The notes under the pieces were generated by a model that worked only from the letters and a program-made list of their open reading frames with translations, was not told where the DNA came from and ran no database searches. This document shows, one piece after another, positions 1 to 15,446 of a stretch of 64,000 nucleotides of DNA. A program made the translations under genes and the position numbers. The stretch is from Diploscapter coronatus (taxonomy: Eukaryota; Nematoda; Chromadorea; Rhabditida; Rhabditidae). Position 1 is the stretch's first letter. Every line of letters starts with the position of its first letter. The stretch lies in the NCBI GenBank assembly GCA_964036155.1, contig OZ038422.1:80747201-80811200 (forward strand). The letters run 5' to 3'.

Positions 1-3000
1 ATCGCATTCAGTGCTTGCTGTGCCTGGAAATAAATGCAATGAAAATAGGTATAAAAATCAGAAACATTACCCTCGAACTCGGTGCAGGTGTAATGCTGTT
101 ATCCGATTCGGAATCTGCAATTTTCAAAATCATATCACGTTCTCACATCTTTCCTTACCGATAATCTGCCGTTTATGTCCAGTCCTGAGAAATGCAGGTC
201 TGGCTTTCGGATGTATCTGTCTTTTGTATCGGACGATATCCACGTTCACGTTCACGTCTACAACCTGAAACTACATTATGAAAAAACAGAAACTACTTAT
301 AGACAGTTGAATATGAAATAGTAAGAGTAGAATATTTCATAGAAAATCCATCCGACTTCCTTTTCACTTCTATACTATAAATTGAGGGTTGATCTTTACG
401 AAAATATAGGCACCTTCTATTACTCGAATTGGAATTTTCAATCTCAAGTATTTTAAAATAGAAGTAATGAAATACAAACTCAATGGAATACAAGAGCTTA
501 CACTCATAGCTTCGGCAACGATCGATTCTCTGTTCATGTTCCTGGCCTGCGACAGCGCAGTCACATTGATATGTGCAGGTGTATTGTAGGCAAGAATGAA
601 ATAATTATCGATTCGGAATTTGCAAGTCACCTAAATATGTGTGTAACTGAAGCGATTTTCTGATTTGTAATTTCCTCACATTATCAGTGTTGTGAGTTGC
701 AGTGACGAAATCGTCGAGAGAGACGATCACTTCCAGACTGTGTCCCACTGCCTCTTCTGCATCCCATTGCAGGGCCTGGAGCACATCTTATTTTATCGCT
801 AACAATTATGTCAGCTCACCCTGGCAATAGCTCGTATGTCGTATTCATCGAATTTCGGTTTGGCAATGTGCTTCTCATATGTGCTATACAGAGTTTGGAA
901 CAGATTCAGATTGCAGCATCGAGACCCTAAAATGTGAATTTGTTGAGTAAAAAAAATGGCATTTCAATCTGAGATCGTCGAATAATTTAGAAAGAAAAAT
1001 CGAATTCTCAGAGTTTGATAAAGCAGATCGAAAAATAATGAATAACCGCCAACCCGTTCTGTAATGTTCGCAGTGACTGCCTATAGGAAATCCTCTCCTG
1101 GGACCTTCCCCTTCAAGCCGCAAAGGAACGTGGAAAGGTCGAGTGAAGGGTAGGGTGATTTCTGTCGATCCAAGTGGCTCCTTCTCTGCTACAGAAGAAA
1201 AGAAGTCCTCCCCCATCTGATATTCGTGATCGTACTGACGAGGCGTGGCATAGGCCTGAGAAAACGATCGAATGAAACACGGAAACGAAGCATTCTATAT
1301 TTCGACAAATGCATTTCAATCACAACATAAAATTCAGTGTTTCTTTCTCATTTTTAATATCTTCACACACACAAAGTAATTACTCACCGAAATAGTGAAT
1401 CCCTTGTGCCTCCACATGCAGTTAGCATGCCCAACCACGTGAGAGGCCATGACGAAGTCGCTCTTGCAGACGATAACCTCGTAGCTCTTCCTGAATCGGG
1501 CTTGAACCTTCTTTTGAATCGCCTTAAACATCGTGGGTTCCCATAAAATTGCACGCAAATGAACCAACCCCTGCAATAACTCCCTCCTTTCCTGGGCCAA
1601 ACTCAGACGAGTAGGACAGTCGACTGATCACATTGCGAATTGTTGCTGACAGTCGACCATCGCAACACCGATAACCTGAATTAATCTATCATATTGTCGT
1701 AGAATCTAAAATAGAAGCCCACTCCTACCCCAAATGCCAGAACTACCCATTTTACCCAACTCAAATCATCTCCGGAAGTCTTTCATTTTCTTTAGAGTCT
1801 TTAAAGTGTACAGAGTTGATTTAATCTCGATTTAAAGTGACGACGATTACTAGATAAGTTATAGCTATGGCGGTTTGAAAATGTGAATTTGTCGAAAATT
1901 TGAGGATCGAAAAATATAAGCCATGGATTTCTATTTGAAATTTTACAATATTATCATTTTGAATAAACTTCTATGAGTGCTACCACCTTCAGTCTTATTT
2001 CGATCGCAATGCGTATTCTTCGGCAGAGCCTCTTTCGGTCGAAGATTCGGTAGATTTTTTGCCTTAGGCTTTGGTCCGACTGGAGCACTTTTCGATTTGT
2101 CCTTGTCCACAATGACCTGAAGATAAAACGCTCTTTATTTATATGTAGACATATCTTTTATCATCATCCCAAAAAATTCAAGGTTTCAAGTTCGAAGGTA
2201 AATTTCAATTAGGTGTGTTTTCACGCAGAGCACTAATTGTAAGCGAATTAAACGCAGAAGAGAAAGTGCTCATGTGGAAGTTATAATAGATGATTTTACA
2301 AAATAGGTAACTTCATACGAGCTTAAGAATCTACAAAACCTATAATGAACCCGATTTGACTTACAGTACCACCAGCCGATTCTGAATGTGAGTCATCAAT
2401 ATCCTGGTCGGCCTTGATGTCCTTTGCATTGGCAACGTTTATGCTCGCCTGAAGTATGTTTGAAGGATTCACAACAGATTTAAAGTAGAAAAGGTATTTA
2501 AAAATTGAATGCTAAAAATAGTACAAATCTCATTGCTCAGAAAGAATAGTGAACTCACAATTCCAGGCCCATTTTCCTCTTCTTCGCCTACTCCATTCTC
2601 ATCAGCCCTTCCAAATCGTGCTCTCCACTGCGTTGAATCCACCCTCCTTCTCCTCTTCGCAATCACGTGCCTCCCTTCAGATCTTCCTTGTCCAACGATG
2701 ATCCCTTGCTGAATTGTATATGACTCAGATTATTTTCTTTCATTAAAATATTTATGCAAATCCATTTGATCGGATAAGGATTTTGTTTGAAATAAATAAG
2801 CCTACAGTAACCCTCCAGACTCACACTAGCTGCCTGATTAGCGAGTTTATTCTTCGTTTCGAGTGCTTTTTGTTCGACAATCATCGACAGGGCTTCCTTC
2901 ACTTCTGTCTTTGCGTCCACGAGAATCTCATCTGAAGAAAAAAGTCGTTAGTTAAAACAAGCAATCGATAATTGCAAAAACCAAGGTTTTAAAATCTAAA

Positions 3001-5022
3001 GTCTGAACTTAGATTTTCAATTAAACAATTTCTTGATAAAGATAAAGACGCAAAATTCAAGGTGAATTGTTAATTATTGGCTAAGTCTGCGTCCCTACGA
3101 AACGAATGTGCTATAATTTAAAAAATAGAAAGTTAAAAATTGACCTGGATCAGGTAGCTTGAACAGGTTTGGATAGTGATCAATGGAATGAATATCAGGT
3201 TGGATGGAGATGTCTTCTGCAAATTCAATTCAATCACCCATTCTCAATCAATTCGAATTCTTTGATACCTCCCGCAGTCGCATCCTCTCTGATGTCAGGA
3301 AATTCGCCTCTAAACAATTCTCATCCTCTCAATACAGACAGCATTATTGCTAATTTTTAAACTCGGTCTTACCGTACTCCATCGGGTTTTGTGGATCTGC
3401 AAATTTAAATCAATTTTTCTTGCAAGAAAGATTAGGGATTCTTCATTTGTCGTCGTCATAATCTAAACTTCGTCTAATCGTGTTATTTTTTTTATTAAAA
3501 GTCGACGAAATTTATAGATGCTAACAGCGACAAATAGAAAAATAGAAAGTGTATAAACTTGCCCGAAATATTCCTGTGAATCGATAGAAGAGAGCCAGTT
3601 TTCTGATAGCATATTGAACGGATTGTACTGCAAATCGAATTTTAATTTATAAATCGGCCTGTTTGTCTATCAGCACATGATCAGCAGTGATTTATACAAG
3701 TCACGAACTTTTGCTTTTCTAAATCAATTCGTAATGATGGTTTGCAGGGGTGTACATGAATGAAATTTACGTATACCCCTGATGACTTGATAACATTCAT
3801 AAGAGGAGGAAAATTGAATGAATTACCTGTAAAGGAGTAGCGTAGGCCAGATAATAGTAATTTTTGTCCATGATTTTGCAGGACCAAGGGCCATAGTAAT
3901 AGGTTGAAAGAGCGAAATTCTCATGGCTGACGAACACTTCGAACGAAAGACCAAATTCTAGCTGGGCTCGTCTTTGAATGAACTGTAATTGATGATTCGA
4001 TTAATTTCGGTTTTTTTTTTTCAAATAAAAACGTTGATTTTTGATGTTCACACAAACATTCCCATTTCTTGTCTTCCTCTAAATCAAACCAAACGACTCT
4101 ATCGAGTCGGACAAGGTCAGTCGTCTGCTGCCTTTTGGCCTTCACGATCAATTTATTTGCCTGTTTTTTGATCTGCCCGTTTCATCTCTCATCATTCAAC
4201 ATTCAACATCCCTTCGCGTTTATTATCTTCACTTCTCATATTCCCCCTCGAGTTTTTGCCCTCACCTTCGCAGCATCTCCCAGTTTTGGCGTGTTTATTC
4301 CCAGTGCAATGGACTGTCGCATGCTCCTTTCGAGAAGGGAATTGCAGCACTCGACTAGGTCTGTTTTGTAGGGATAATAGGGGGTCGCTGAAATTCGAAA
4401 ATCATCAGAATTTGAATAAGATCCAATGCTAGGATACTTCTGAAAATATGAATGCGCTAAATATAGAATTTTTGAACTAAGCATGATATTTGAAATTTGC
4501 GGAATATTGTTTTCGATGAAGGATAATAATTCTCAGATCGTGACTATTCAGTCACTCGTCACAAAATAGTCATGTTTGATTAGAAACCTTCGCTCTCTAC
4601 TGTACACGCAAGCCATCGACTTTGAAGTCGTTCGATTAAGAATCATATTTCTTTTCAAACATTGAATTTGCAATAAGATATCAAGTTTACTAACCATATA
4701 AAGTACTCCACTGGCATTGGTCTCTGCGAATGTGCGCATGCGGAGTGTAGACCTTCGTTCTGTTATAATCGGTCTCTTCCTCGACTCTGCCGATCCTCCC
4801 GAAGGCCCTCTTGACTATCGTCAGATTCGCGTTCTCGGCATTCAGAATGTCGATCAAATCATCGGCCAGAATGTCCCCCTCGATCGAATTTCTGAACCTT
4901 GATATGTGCAATTTGACGAAGTTGGGCATATTGAAACCATACCTCGGAATTCCCTGCGCTGCAATATTGACGAGTTTCGAAAGAGTTGCGACCAGCAAAA
5001 CCAGATGGTTGTGGTTGAGCAT
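1..5022 (-). CDS. Secreted Cys/'YATP'-repeat protein, 3' part off the left edge
   Basis: Family not recognised. The likely start is the ATG at 5022: the first ~24 residues (MLNHNHLVLLVATLSKLVNI...) look like a signal peptide. Exon 1 (4695–5022) joins exon 2 (4266–4387) in phase and creates the motif LYATP. Exon 3827–3982 encodes a similar block, with an EVFVSHENFALS core, one Cys, then LAYATPLQ. Two more copies follow: EVIVCKSDFVMASHVVGHANC then AYATPRQ across 1388/1255, and LEVIVSLDDFVTATHN then ILAYNTP at about 505–730. Between copies 2 and 3 lies a charged, Lys/Arg- and Glu-rich linker (about 1980–3600). Small exons at about 205–265 and 75–125, and an acceptor near 27, show that the gene continues past base 1. 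Several junctions are unresolved, so two adjacent paralogous genes are possible. The repeat structure is seen directly; extracellular location is inferred from the signal peptide. Confidence 0.55.
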
Positions 5023-5880
5023 GAGCTAGAGCTAAAACATTCGTGGTCGCAATTTGTTCGACCATTGCAAGTTCGGAGAAAAGTCTCACGTGCGTGCAAG
5101 AAAACCAAGTAAGACATTTCCAAAATACTCTATGAGAAAAAATGCTGTTGCAAAAATTGTGATTAATTGAGAATTTAGTGAAAAGTGGGTGAGAATGAGC
5201 TAAACGCTGTATTGTTAACTTGAAACTCTTTGAATGTTTACTAATTATGATGAAAGTAATTACAGTATACGAGTGATGAATATGTATGTCATATAATGAC
5301 CGTATGAATGGACGCATGGATGCATGGAAATATCACAAAAATTGCGATACGCATCCGTCAAATTGAGGAGAAGATCAGAGGGGGTCGATCCCGATATTCC
5401 TCCTGCCTGATTCGACTGCTTCTTCTAGCTATCTATCTTTTTTACGTTTTGTTCTCTCTCCTGTCTATGTCGTTTCCCTTTATCCTTATCCCCAATCATC
5501 CCCATATCTTCTCTTCCTTTCTAATTCGTCAATCTCTCCCATTTTCCATCCATTTCTCCTTCAACTCTCGCCGATTTAAATCTCAGCACTTTCTCTTTCG
5601 ATTTCACTAAATCCAAAATTATAAGCGCATAATTTGCGGTTGTTGGAGAATGAATTATGAATTCAGAAATCGACATGTTTATCGTGGGTGAAATAATATA
5701 TTAACAATAAGTTATAACAAATGTTTGATCTCTCGTAGCAGTTCACACAATATTACCATTGGCATTCGTAATTGTCGCCGGAAGATTGTGAAAGTACAAG
5801 AAAAGTGACAACGAGCACAAATTGCGGTGTTAATATTTCGCCAACAAATACGAAAGATCAAGTGTTTCTTCTATGAATGA
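5023..5880. other. Intergenic region between the YATP-repeat gene and the SECp43 homologue
   Basis: About 860 bases separate the 5' end of the secreted repeat gene from the stop of the SECp43 homologue. No conserved coding frame was found on either strand. The stretch at about 5400–5610 is pyrimidine-rich. It should hold the promoter of the repeat gene and the 3' end of the SECp43 transcript. Confidence 0.5.
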
Positions 5881-8308
5881 CTACCATCGCGAATCAGCCA
5901 ATTGTCTGCAGAACTCGGATCCCGACAGGGCAGAGTCAGCGATGCACGAGGTCCACCTGAATATGCAATTGATGAATCGATTTAAATTGTCCTTGAATGA
6001 CTGTCTCCTAGTCACCCACCTGCTCTCTTCGAGCTCTTCAAACCAGACATCCCCATTCTCCACCAGCTCGTTGTTCGCCTCTTCGGGAGTCGGATCGTTG
6101 ATTGCTTAAATATTCAATCTTTGAAAAAATGAAAAAATAAATAGAGAAAACTGGCTTATTATTGAGGCACAGTGCTATCTCTTAGAGGAACGTTCAGAAT
6201 TCGTTGCATGGCAAATTCCAATTTGCAACTCGCTAGAAATAGGATGGACAATGAAGAGAGCACGGTTGCAGCATTTGTTGTGCTCTCTTCACTTCCCATG
6301 CTATTTCGAACGAGTTGCAAGTTGTATTACAACTAAATCTGAACGGGTCTTTACTTTTAATGGCAAAAGAATCTTTCCGTGACCACTTTTTCTTCACTTT
6401 CTAACTGGAATGAGGAAATAACACAAGAAGAATGGAAAGGGACGAGGAATATTAGCCGTAAGGATCAGAACTAAATGTTCTCGTTTGTTGAGAAAGAAAA
6501 AAAATAAATTTTGATAGAATGAACCAAGATATTCCAGAACAAGACAGTAGTGTCAAAATTTGGATAATTTGAAAGAAAATTTGTCGCCCAAATTTTCAAA
6601 GGACGACTAGAAAGTGTCGGATAGATAATGATTGAAAATTTTTATTGATAGATGATGAAGAAACTTACGGACTAAAATAGGAGGAGAAGGAGGTCTGACT
6701 TCAGGCGCGGGAGCGGAGGGCATAGAGACAGAGGGATGGGGATGCTGCATGTAGTGACCGGATGACATGATCGGGTTGACGATCGCATGTGGAGGGTTGC
6801 GGCCGGGCGGACCGGAACGATGGCCCTCAAACATTATATCATTTGTTTGCAATTACGTTTAGTTGAAGTCTTTTAAAATATAGAAAATTATCATCAACTC
6901 CAATAGTTTATCAATTCAGGAGTTCAAATTCAAAACCTCAAATTTTAAATCCACGATGTGGATAGTTCTTTTTTTCTTCAAATGTTTCGCAAATAAAAAT
7001 CTACCGAATAGCTGGACTTTTGATTGATTTGGAAGCGAGGAAGTCGCTGCTTGAGAGGAGCCAATTTGAGCTGGATGTCCTGTCCGCGAATCTGAAAATG
7101 ACATCACCTGCAGAGGTTGAAGAAAAGAATAACAACCTTGATGTGGTTCATCTCTATCAGAGCCAGCTCCTGGTCCTTCTGATCGCAGAATCGAATGAAT
7201 CCGATGCAGCGAGACGAGCCGTCCGAGTTGCGGTAGACCTTGGCGCCGCGGCACGAGGGATACTTCTTTCCAAATATCTGAATAGTACAAGTTCAAACGA
7301 GTTGAGTCTATCAACGATTTAGATACAATTCTGAACAGATTGCGCAACCTAAAATAGGCAATTGCTTTTCGAGTAAAATCTCATTGAAAGACGATTTCAA
7401 GAATTCAATCAACGACGTTCGTAGTGCAGACTAATTCGCATCACAAGACCCTTCAAATATTTCAAACTAGACTGTCAATATTCATGACTTTGATCGTCAG
7501 AAAATTAACCTGATACAGTTCAGCGTCGTCGACGTCTTCATCCAGGTTGTTGGCGTACAGATTGAACTCGACAGAGGGCGCTCGGGGATCGTTCGCAAAC
7601 GACAAATTGAATCTGAAGAGAATACTCCTTTATTTTGCACAGAATGAGGCAATTTATACCGAGTAGGCGGTTCAGCCCCGGGAATCGGTTTACCATTCGA
7701 CTTGAGCATCGCCTTACGAGCATCTTCGGTGTCCTTAAATTCCACGAAGCAGTAGGCAGAGGGCTGAAATGGAATGGCTCAATTTTGAATGAGAAAAACG
7801 AGCTAGATAGTATTCTAAATTGTTTCCAAACTTGTTGCCTTTCAGCCAGAATGAAAAAATAATAGGGAAGAAGGTTTGCAAAGCGATCTTTCTTTAGGAA
7901 GTTGATACATAAGGAGGCCTGCACGAAGAACCTGGCTTAAGTTATGTATATGTATGCTTGGTTCAGATTCGGAAGATTTCGAAAAGCTTCAATCCCTCTT
8001 TCCATTCGTTCATTTTTGAAGGCTATTCAGAAACTTTTGTTCAGTTCTTCCTGACTGATAGTCGAATCTCGCGATTTACTTTTCCAGTGCTCTTCTCCGT
8101 GGTCATTTTTATGGTCGTCGGGTTGAGGCCCATCGTTTTGAACGATTCTGCGATGAATTCGGCCGACTAAAGATTGCAAAAAATACATAGATAAACAAAC
8201 AAATCATGATTTTACCCATCTGGTGTTGAGATCGCCCATCCAAAGTGTCCTGTGCGCATCGAGGGGAGCCCCGTACGGCTCGTTCTGGATGATGTTCATT
8301 CCTGACAT
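5881..8308 (-). CDS. trnau1ap: tRNA selenocysteine 1-associated protein (SECp43/TRNAU1AP) homologue
   Basis: Two-RRM RNA-binding protein that, by family, associates with tRNA-Sec and supports selenoprotein synthesis. Eight exons add to an exact 331-residue frame: 8216–8308, 8080–8166, 7660–7763, 7510–7612, 7137–7277, 7005–7091, 6669–6825, 5881–6104. RRM1 shows RTLWMGDLN and SAYCFVEFKD, with a GKPIPGA linker. RRM2 shows FNLYANNL, the diagnostic KKYPSCRGAKVY stretch and CIGFIRF. A Pro-rich segment (exon 7) precedes a C-terminal block, DPTPEEANNELVENGD followed by an SRW motif, which matches the acidic C-terminus typical of SECp43. The ATG at 8308 gives MSGMNIIQNEPYG just before RRM1. It is divergent from presenilin, with starts 188 bases apart. 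The last intron (6105–6668) carries a long hairpin. Orthology is supported by both RRMs and the tail. Confidence 0.88.
6191..6345. repeat. Long imperfect hairpin in the last SECp43 intron
   Basis: Left arm 6191–6263 and right arm 6280–6345 are reverse complements with scattered mismatches and small bulges. The arms pair from CGTTCAGA.../...TCTGAACG at the base to GAAGAGAGCAC/GTGCTCTCTTC beside a ~16-nt loop. The size suits a foldback MITE or a long pri-miRNA-like hairpin. No coding potential was seen. Confidence 0.75.
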
Positions 8309-8496
8309 CCTGCAACGAGGGAGCTTGTATGGAAAATATTTGAAAAATCAAGAAAAAAAATTCGAAGAAGCATTGGAATTCACCAAAGTGACGTCTAAAA
8401 TCAGTACAACAGATATTAAGCTTTATCCATCGTCGCAACCCATTTTGTATTTTTCTGTATTTTTGTTTTTCGCGTCTAATTATTTCATCTTCAGTT
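8309..8496. promoter_or_regulatory. Bidirectional promoter interval between SECp43 and presenilin
   Basis: Only 188 bases separate the two divergent start codons, so this interval must contain both 5' UTRs and probably a shared promoter. A candidate acceptor (TTGCAG) lies immediately before the SECp43 ATG and another (CTTCAG) just before the presenilin ATG. They suggest either 5'-UTR introns or trans-splice sites. No further regulatory motif is claimed. Confidence 0.45.
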
Positions 8497-11798
<3,302 letters not shown>

Positions 11799-12104
11799 CA
11801 CTCCATTTCCCAGACCAATCTGCCATTTCTGCTCCTCTAGTCCATAAGGTGCTTGCTTCCCATTCATTCATGCAAATCGGATATCGTAATTTATTTATTC
11901 GTTTAGAACTCTATCGTCGATTTATCTTGTCTTCATCTTTTCTGTTCTTTCTTCTGATCTCACTTCACTTTCTAGGTATTTGTCTGTAAGTTTTCCCAGA
12001 TTATGTATTCATTTCATTATCATAATCATTTACATACCATTTCCGCTTTTTATTGTATCTTTCAATATTCTTTGGATAAATTATTTTCTACTCTTCCTTC
12101 AGCA
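11799..12104. other. Presenilin 3' flank
   Basis: AT-rich sequence following the presenilin stop, presumably containing its 3' UTR and polyadenylation signals. No other gene is seen before the foldback transposon begins. Confidence 0.4.
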
Positions 12105-14821
12105 TATACAGGGTGTTTCAAGTTTATCTACCCAATTTACTTTTTGAATAACTTTTTTATTTTTCATCCAAATCGAGTGCGGTTTTTTTTATTGTACTCT
12201 CCTTACGTAATGGTTTTGTTTGGTATGACTTTTGGGTCGAAACCAATTACTCGTACCCAGAAAACCACCTGTTTTTGGAGAAGCAAATTTTTGACATCGA
12301 AGAAAATGTTCAAAAAATCATAACTTCCTTATTTCTGAACCAAATTGGATGATTCTTTTTTTATTCGACAGCATTTGGTCTCTAAATTATCAAATATCAA
12401 AAGATAATTTTTTTGAATATCAACTTCTGCGGAAATGCGCGTTTTTCGCGTCTCAATTGCGGACTTTTCGATCTGTACTGCCTATACGCGTAAATTACGT
12501 CGGAAAAATCTGTTCTTCCAGTATGTTGTGCAGATGGACATGCTGAACAACTTTTGTCGTTAGACCAACTCTCAAATCGCTACCGTTGGGGCTCTAGAAT
12601 TTTTAGAAGTGTGACGACCAAATTCAGCATAGTGCTTTTTTGGCAGTAATTTTCAAAAATTCATAACTTTCTTACTTCTAAACCAAATTGAATAATTATT
12701 TTTTTGTTTCTTAGATCTTGTCGAGGAGAATATGGGAAAAATAAAAAGAAATTTTTAGAAAATTAATTTTGGTGAGTAAAAATTATCCGAAATTACCCCA
12801 TATACCCGTACTGGGTTTACACGTAAATGGCGTTGGAAAAATTTGTCCTTCCAGTATGTTGTGCAGAATGACACAACGAACAACTTTTGTCGTTGGACCA
12901 ACTTTCGAATCATTACCGTTAGGGCTCCAGAATTTTTTGAAGTACGACGATCAAATTCAGCAAAATGCTTTTTTGGCAATAATTTTTTAAAAATCATATC
13001 TTCCTATGTACCTGGAAAATTTTCGTAATTATTTTTTTATTTTGCAGATATTCAACAGGAGAATAATCTAAAAGTAACAAGAAATTTTTTGAAAATTAAT
13101 TTTGGCGAGAAAAAGTTATTCGAAATTACCCTATACACCCGTACTACGTTTACACGTAAATGACGTTGAAAAAAAATTGTCTTTTCGATATGTTGCGTAG
13201 AATGACATGCTAAACAAGTTTTGTTTCAGGACTGAGGTCGGATTCACATCGGTATGAGCTCTAGAATTTTTTGAAGTTCAACGACCAATTATTGCAAAGT
13301 GTCGTTTGGACAGTAAATTTCAAAAATTCATATCTTCCTATATTCCTAACAAAATTTCATGATTATTTTTTTATTTTGTAGATCTTGTCGAGGAGAATAA
13401 GGTAAGAATAAAAATAAAATTTTAGGATAATATTTTGGGTAAGAAAAAATTACCCGAAGATACCCTAATATACCCGTACTACCTATACGCGTAAATGACG
13501 TTGGAAAAAATTGTCCTTTCGATATGTTGTGCAGATGGACATGATGAACAACTTTTGTTCCAGAACTTATTCTAGAATATGCACACACAGGGAGATATGA
13601 TTTTTTGAAAATTTCTGTCAAAAAAACATAATGCTGAATTTTGTCGTCGAACTTCAAAAAATTCTAGAGCCCTAACGGTAATGATTCGAAAGTTGGTCCA
13701 ACGACAAAAGTTGTTCGTTGTGTCAATCTACACAACATACTGGAAGGACAGATTTTTCCAACGCCATTTACGTGTAAACCCAGTACGGGTATATGGGATA
13801 ATTTCGGGTAATTTTTACTCACCAAAATTAATTTTCTAAAAATTTCTTTTTACTTTCATCATATTCTCCTCGACAAGATCTAAGAAACGAAAAAAGAATT
13901 ATGGAATTTGGTTCAGAAGTAAGAAAGTTATGAATTTTTGAAAATTTCTGTCAAAACGGCACTTTGCAATAATTGGTCGTCACACTTCAAAAAATTCTGG
14001 AGCCTCAACGCTAATGAATTCGAGGTCGGTCCTGAAACAAAATTTGTTCAGCTTGTCCATCTGCACAACATACTGGAAGGACATATTTTTCCAACGTCAC
14101 TTATCTGTAAACCCAGTACGAGTATATAGGGTATCTTCGGGTAACTTTTTTCTGCCAAAATTAATTTTCTAAAAATTTCTTTTTATTTTTCCCATATTCT
14201 CCTCGACAAGATCTAAGAAACAAAAAAATAATTATTCAATTTGGTTTAGAAATAAGAAAATTATGAATTTTTGAAAATTTATGCTAAAAAAGCACTATGC
14301 TGAATTTGGTCGTCGAGCTTCCAAAAATTCTGGAGCCTCAGCGCTAATGAATTCGAGGTCGGTCCTGAAACAAAAGTTGTTCAGCATGTCCATCTGCACA
14401 ACATACTGGAAGAACAGATTTTTCCAACGTCATTTACGCGTAAACTCAGGACATTATGAAAAGTCCGTAATCGAGACGCGAAAAGTGCGCATTTCCGCAG
14501 AAGTTGGTATTCAAAAATTCTTATTTTCTTACCTGATAATTTAGAGACCAAATGCTGTCGAATAAAAAAAGAATCGTTCAATTTGGTTCAGAAATAAGGA
14601 AGATATGATTTTTTGAACATTTTCTTAGATATCAAAAATTTGCCTCTCCAAAAACAGGTGGTTTTCTGGGTACGGGTAATTGGTTTCGACCCAAAAGTCA
14701 TACCAAACAAAACCATTACGTAATGAGAGTACAATAAAAAAAACCGCACTCAATTTGGATGAAAAATAAAAAAGTTATTCAAAAAGTAAATTGGGTAGAT
14801 AAACTTGAAACACCCTGTATA
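12105..14821. mobile_element. 2.7-kb non-coding foldback transposon flanked by TATA
   Basis: The ends are long inverted repeats: the left starts CAGGGTGTTTCAAGTTTATC at 12109 and the right ends with its exact complement at 14817. Both are flanked by TATA (12105–12108 and 14818–14821), read as a TA or TATA target duplication. Each arm is made of repeated units of about 300 bases. Each unit carries a 'CCCGTACT...TTACACGTAAATGACGTTGGAAAAA...TGTCCTTCCAGTATGTTGTGCAGA' theme, direct in the left arm and inverted in the right. No transposase frame is present; the short open frames inside are repeat shadows. The ends suggest a Tc1/mariner-like source of transposase, which is inference. Confidence 0.85.
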
Positions 14822-14830
14822 AAATTTCTC

Positions 14831-14932
14831 CTAAGAGCCATTCCATGAATAACCAGAATAACTGTCAAAGGAAGTCCGGACAATTACAAAAGTCTCTTGA
14901 ATCCGAGCCAGCCCCATATGGGTGGATACACT
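14831..14932 (+). repeat. Dispersed repeat, copy 1
   Basis: A stretch around AAGAGCCATTCCATGAATAA, TCCGGACAATTACAAAAG and GAATCCGAGCCAG. It is shared, with substitutions, with 15447–15530 and, inverted, with about 19245–19350. It is non-coding. Confidence 0.7.
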
Positions 14933-14939
14933 AAAAAAA

Positions 14940-15311
14940 TTTTCTAGCCTTATTATTCCTCACTAGGTGGGGGTCGGCTACCCTCAACCCGTAATGGGGC
15001 AGTCGGCTTATCCTAGCCACACAGAACTAGTGGCTCGTCCTGAGGACAGGCTGTTGTTGTGTGAAACAGTCGAGGGATTCTGGCTAGTTTTTCGTGGCTT
15101 TACCCACTAACCAACATTTCTTAACCCCCTTGGTTTGGGCAGAAGTGGGGGAAGGGACGAACTTGAGGCTCTAGCTGCAGGCAGTAACACACAGCCACTG
15201 CAAAAAATATTTGATGAAGATGAGATTCGAACTCATGCGCAATTACTGCACTACGACATACCCCAACGAGTGGACCTGAACGTAGCCCCTTAACCGCTCG
15301 GGCACTTCACC
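14940..15311 (-). mobile_element. tRNA-Leu-derived SINE
   Basis: On the minus strand the element begins at 15311 with a tRNA-like head: GGTGAAG, A-box TGCCCGAGCGGTTAAGG, then TTCAGGT (a Leu-CAG-type anticodon loop), a B-box-like AGTTCGAATCT, and CTTCATC. The 7-bp acceptor stem and the 5-bp T stem still pair; the anticodon stem is degraded. An unrelated body of ~270 bases follows to about 14940 and ends near a short A/T tract. A class II tRNA head plus a body is the standard SINE layout. A plain tRNA pseudogene is less likely because of the attached body, but only one copy is visible here. Confidence 0.65.
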
Positions 15312-15446
15312 GTTACTCTTTTACTACAAAAAACTATCTAACAATATTTTCAATAACAGACCTGTGAGCTCCTAGGATCCCCAAAGCAAGATTGAAATCT
15401 ATGGGATTATCCGTCGAAGGTAAGTAACTTGTTATAAAACCTTAAG

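Noticed and set aside
4859..5317. 152-codon minus-strand frame starting at 5317
   Set aside because: The adjacent frame starting at 5022 has a signal peptide and joins exon 2 in phase to form the repeat motif; the longer frame does not.
12349..14581. Several 60–110-codon frames inside the foldback element
   Set aside because: They recur on both strands because the element is an inverted repeat; none resembles a transposase.
15212..15311. Functional tRNA-Leu gene
   Set aside because: The anticodon stem no longer pairs and unrelated sequence is attached at the 3' side; it is better read as a SINE head.
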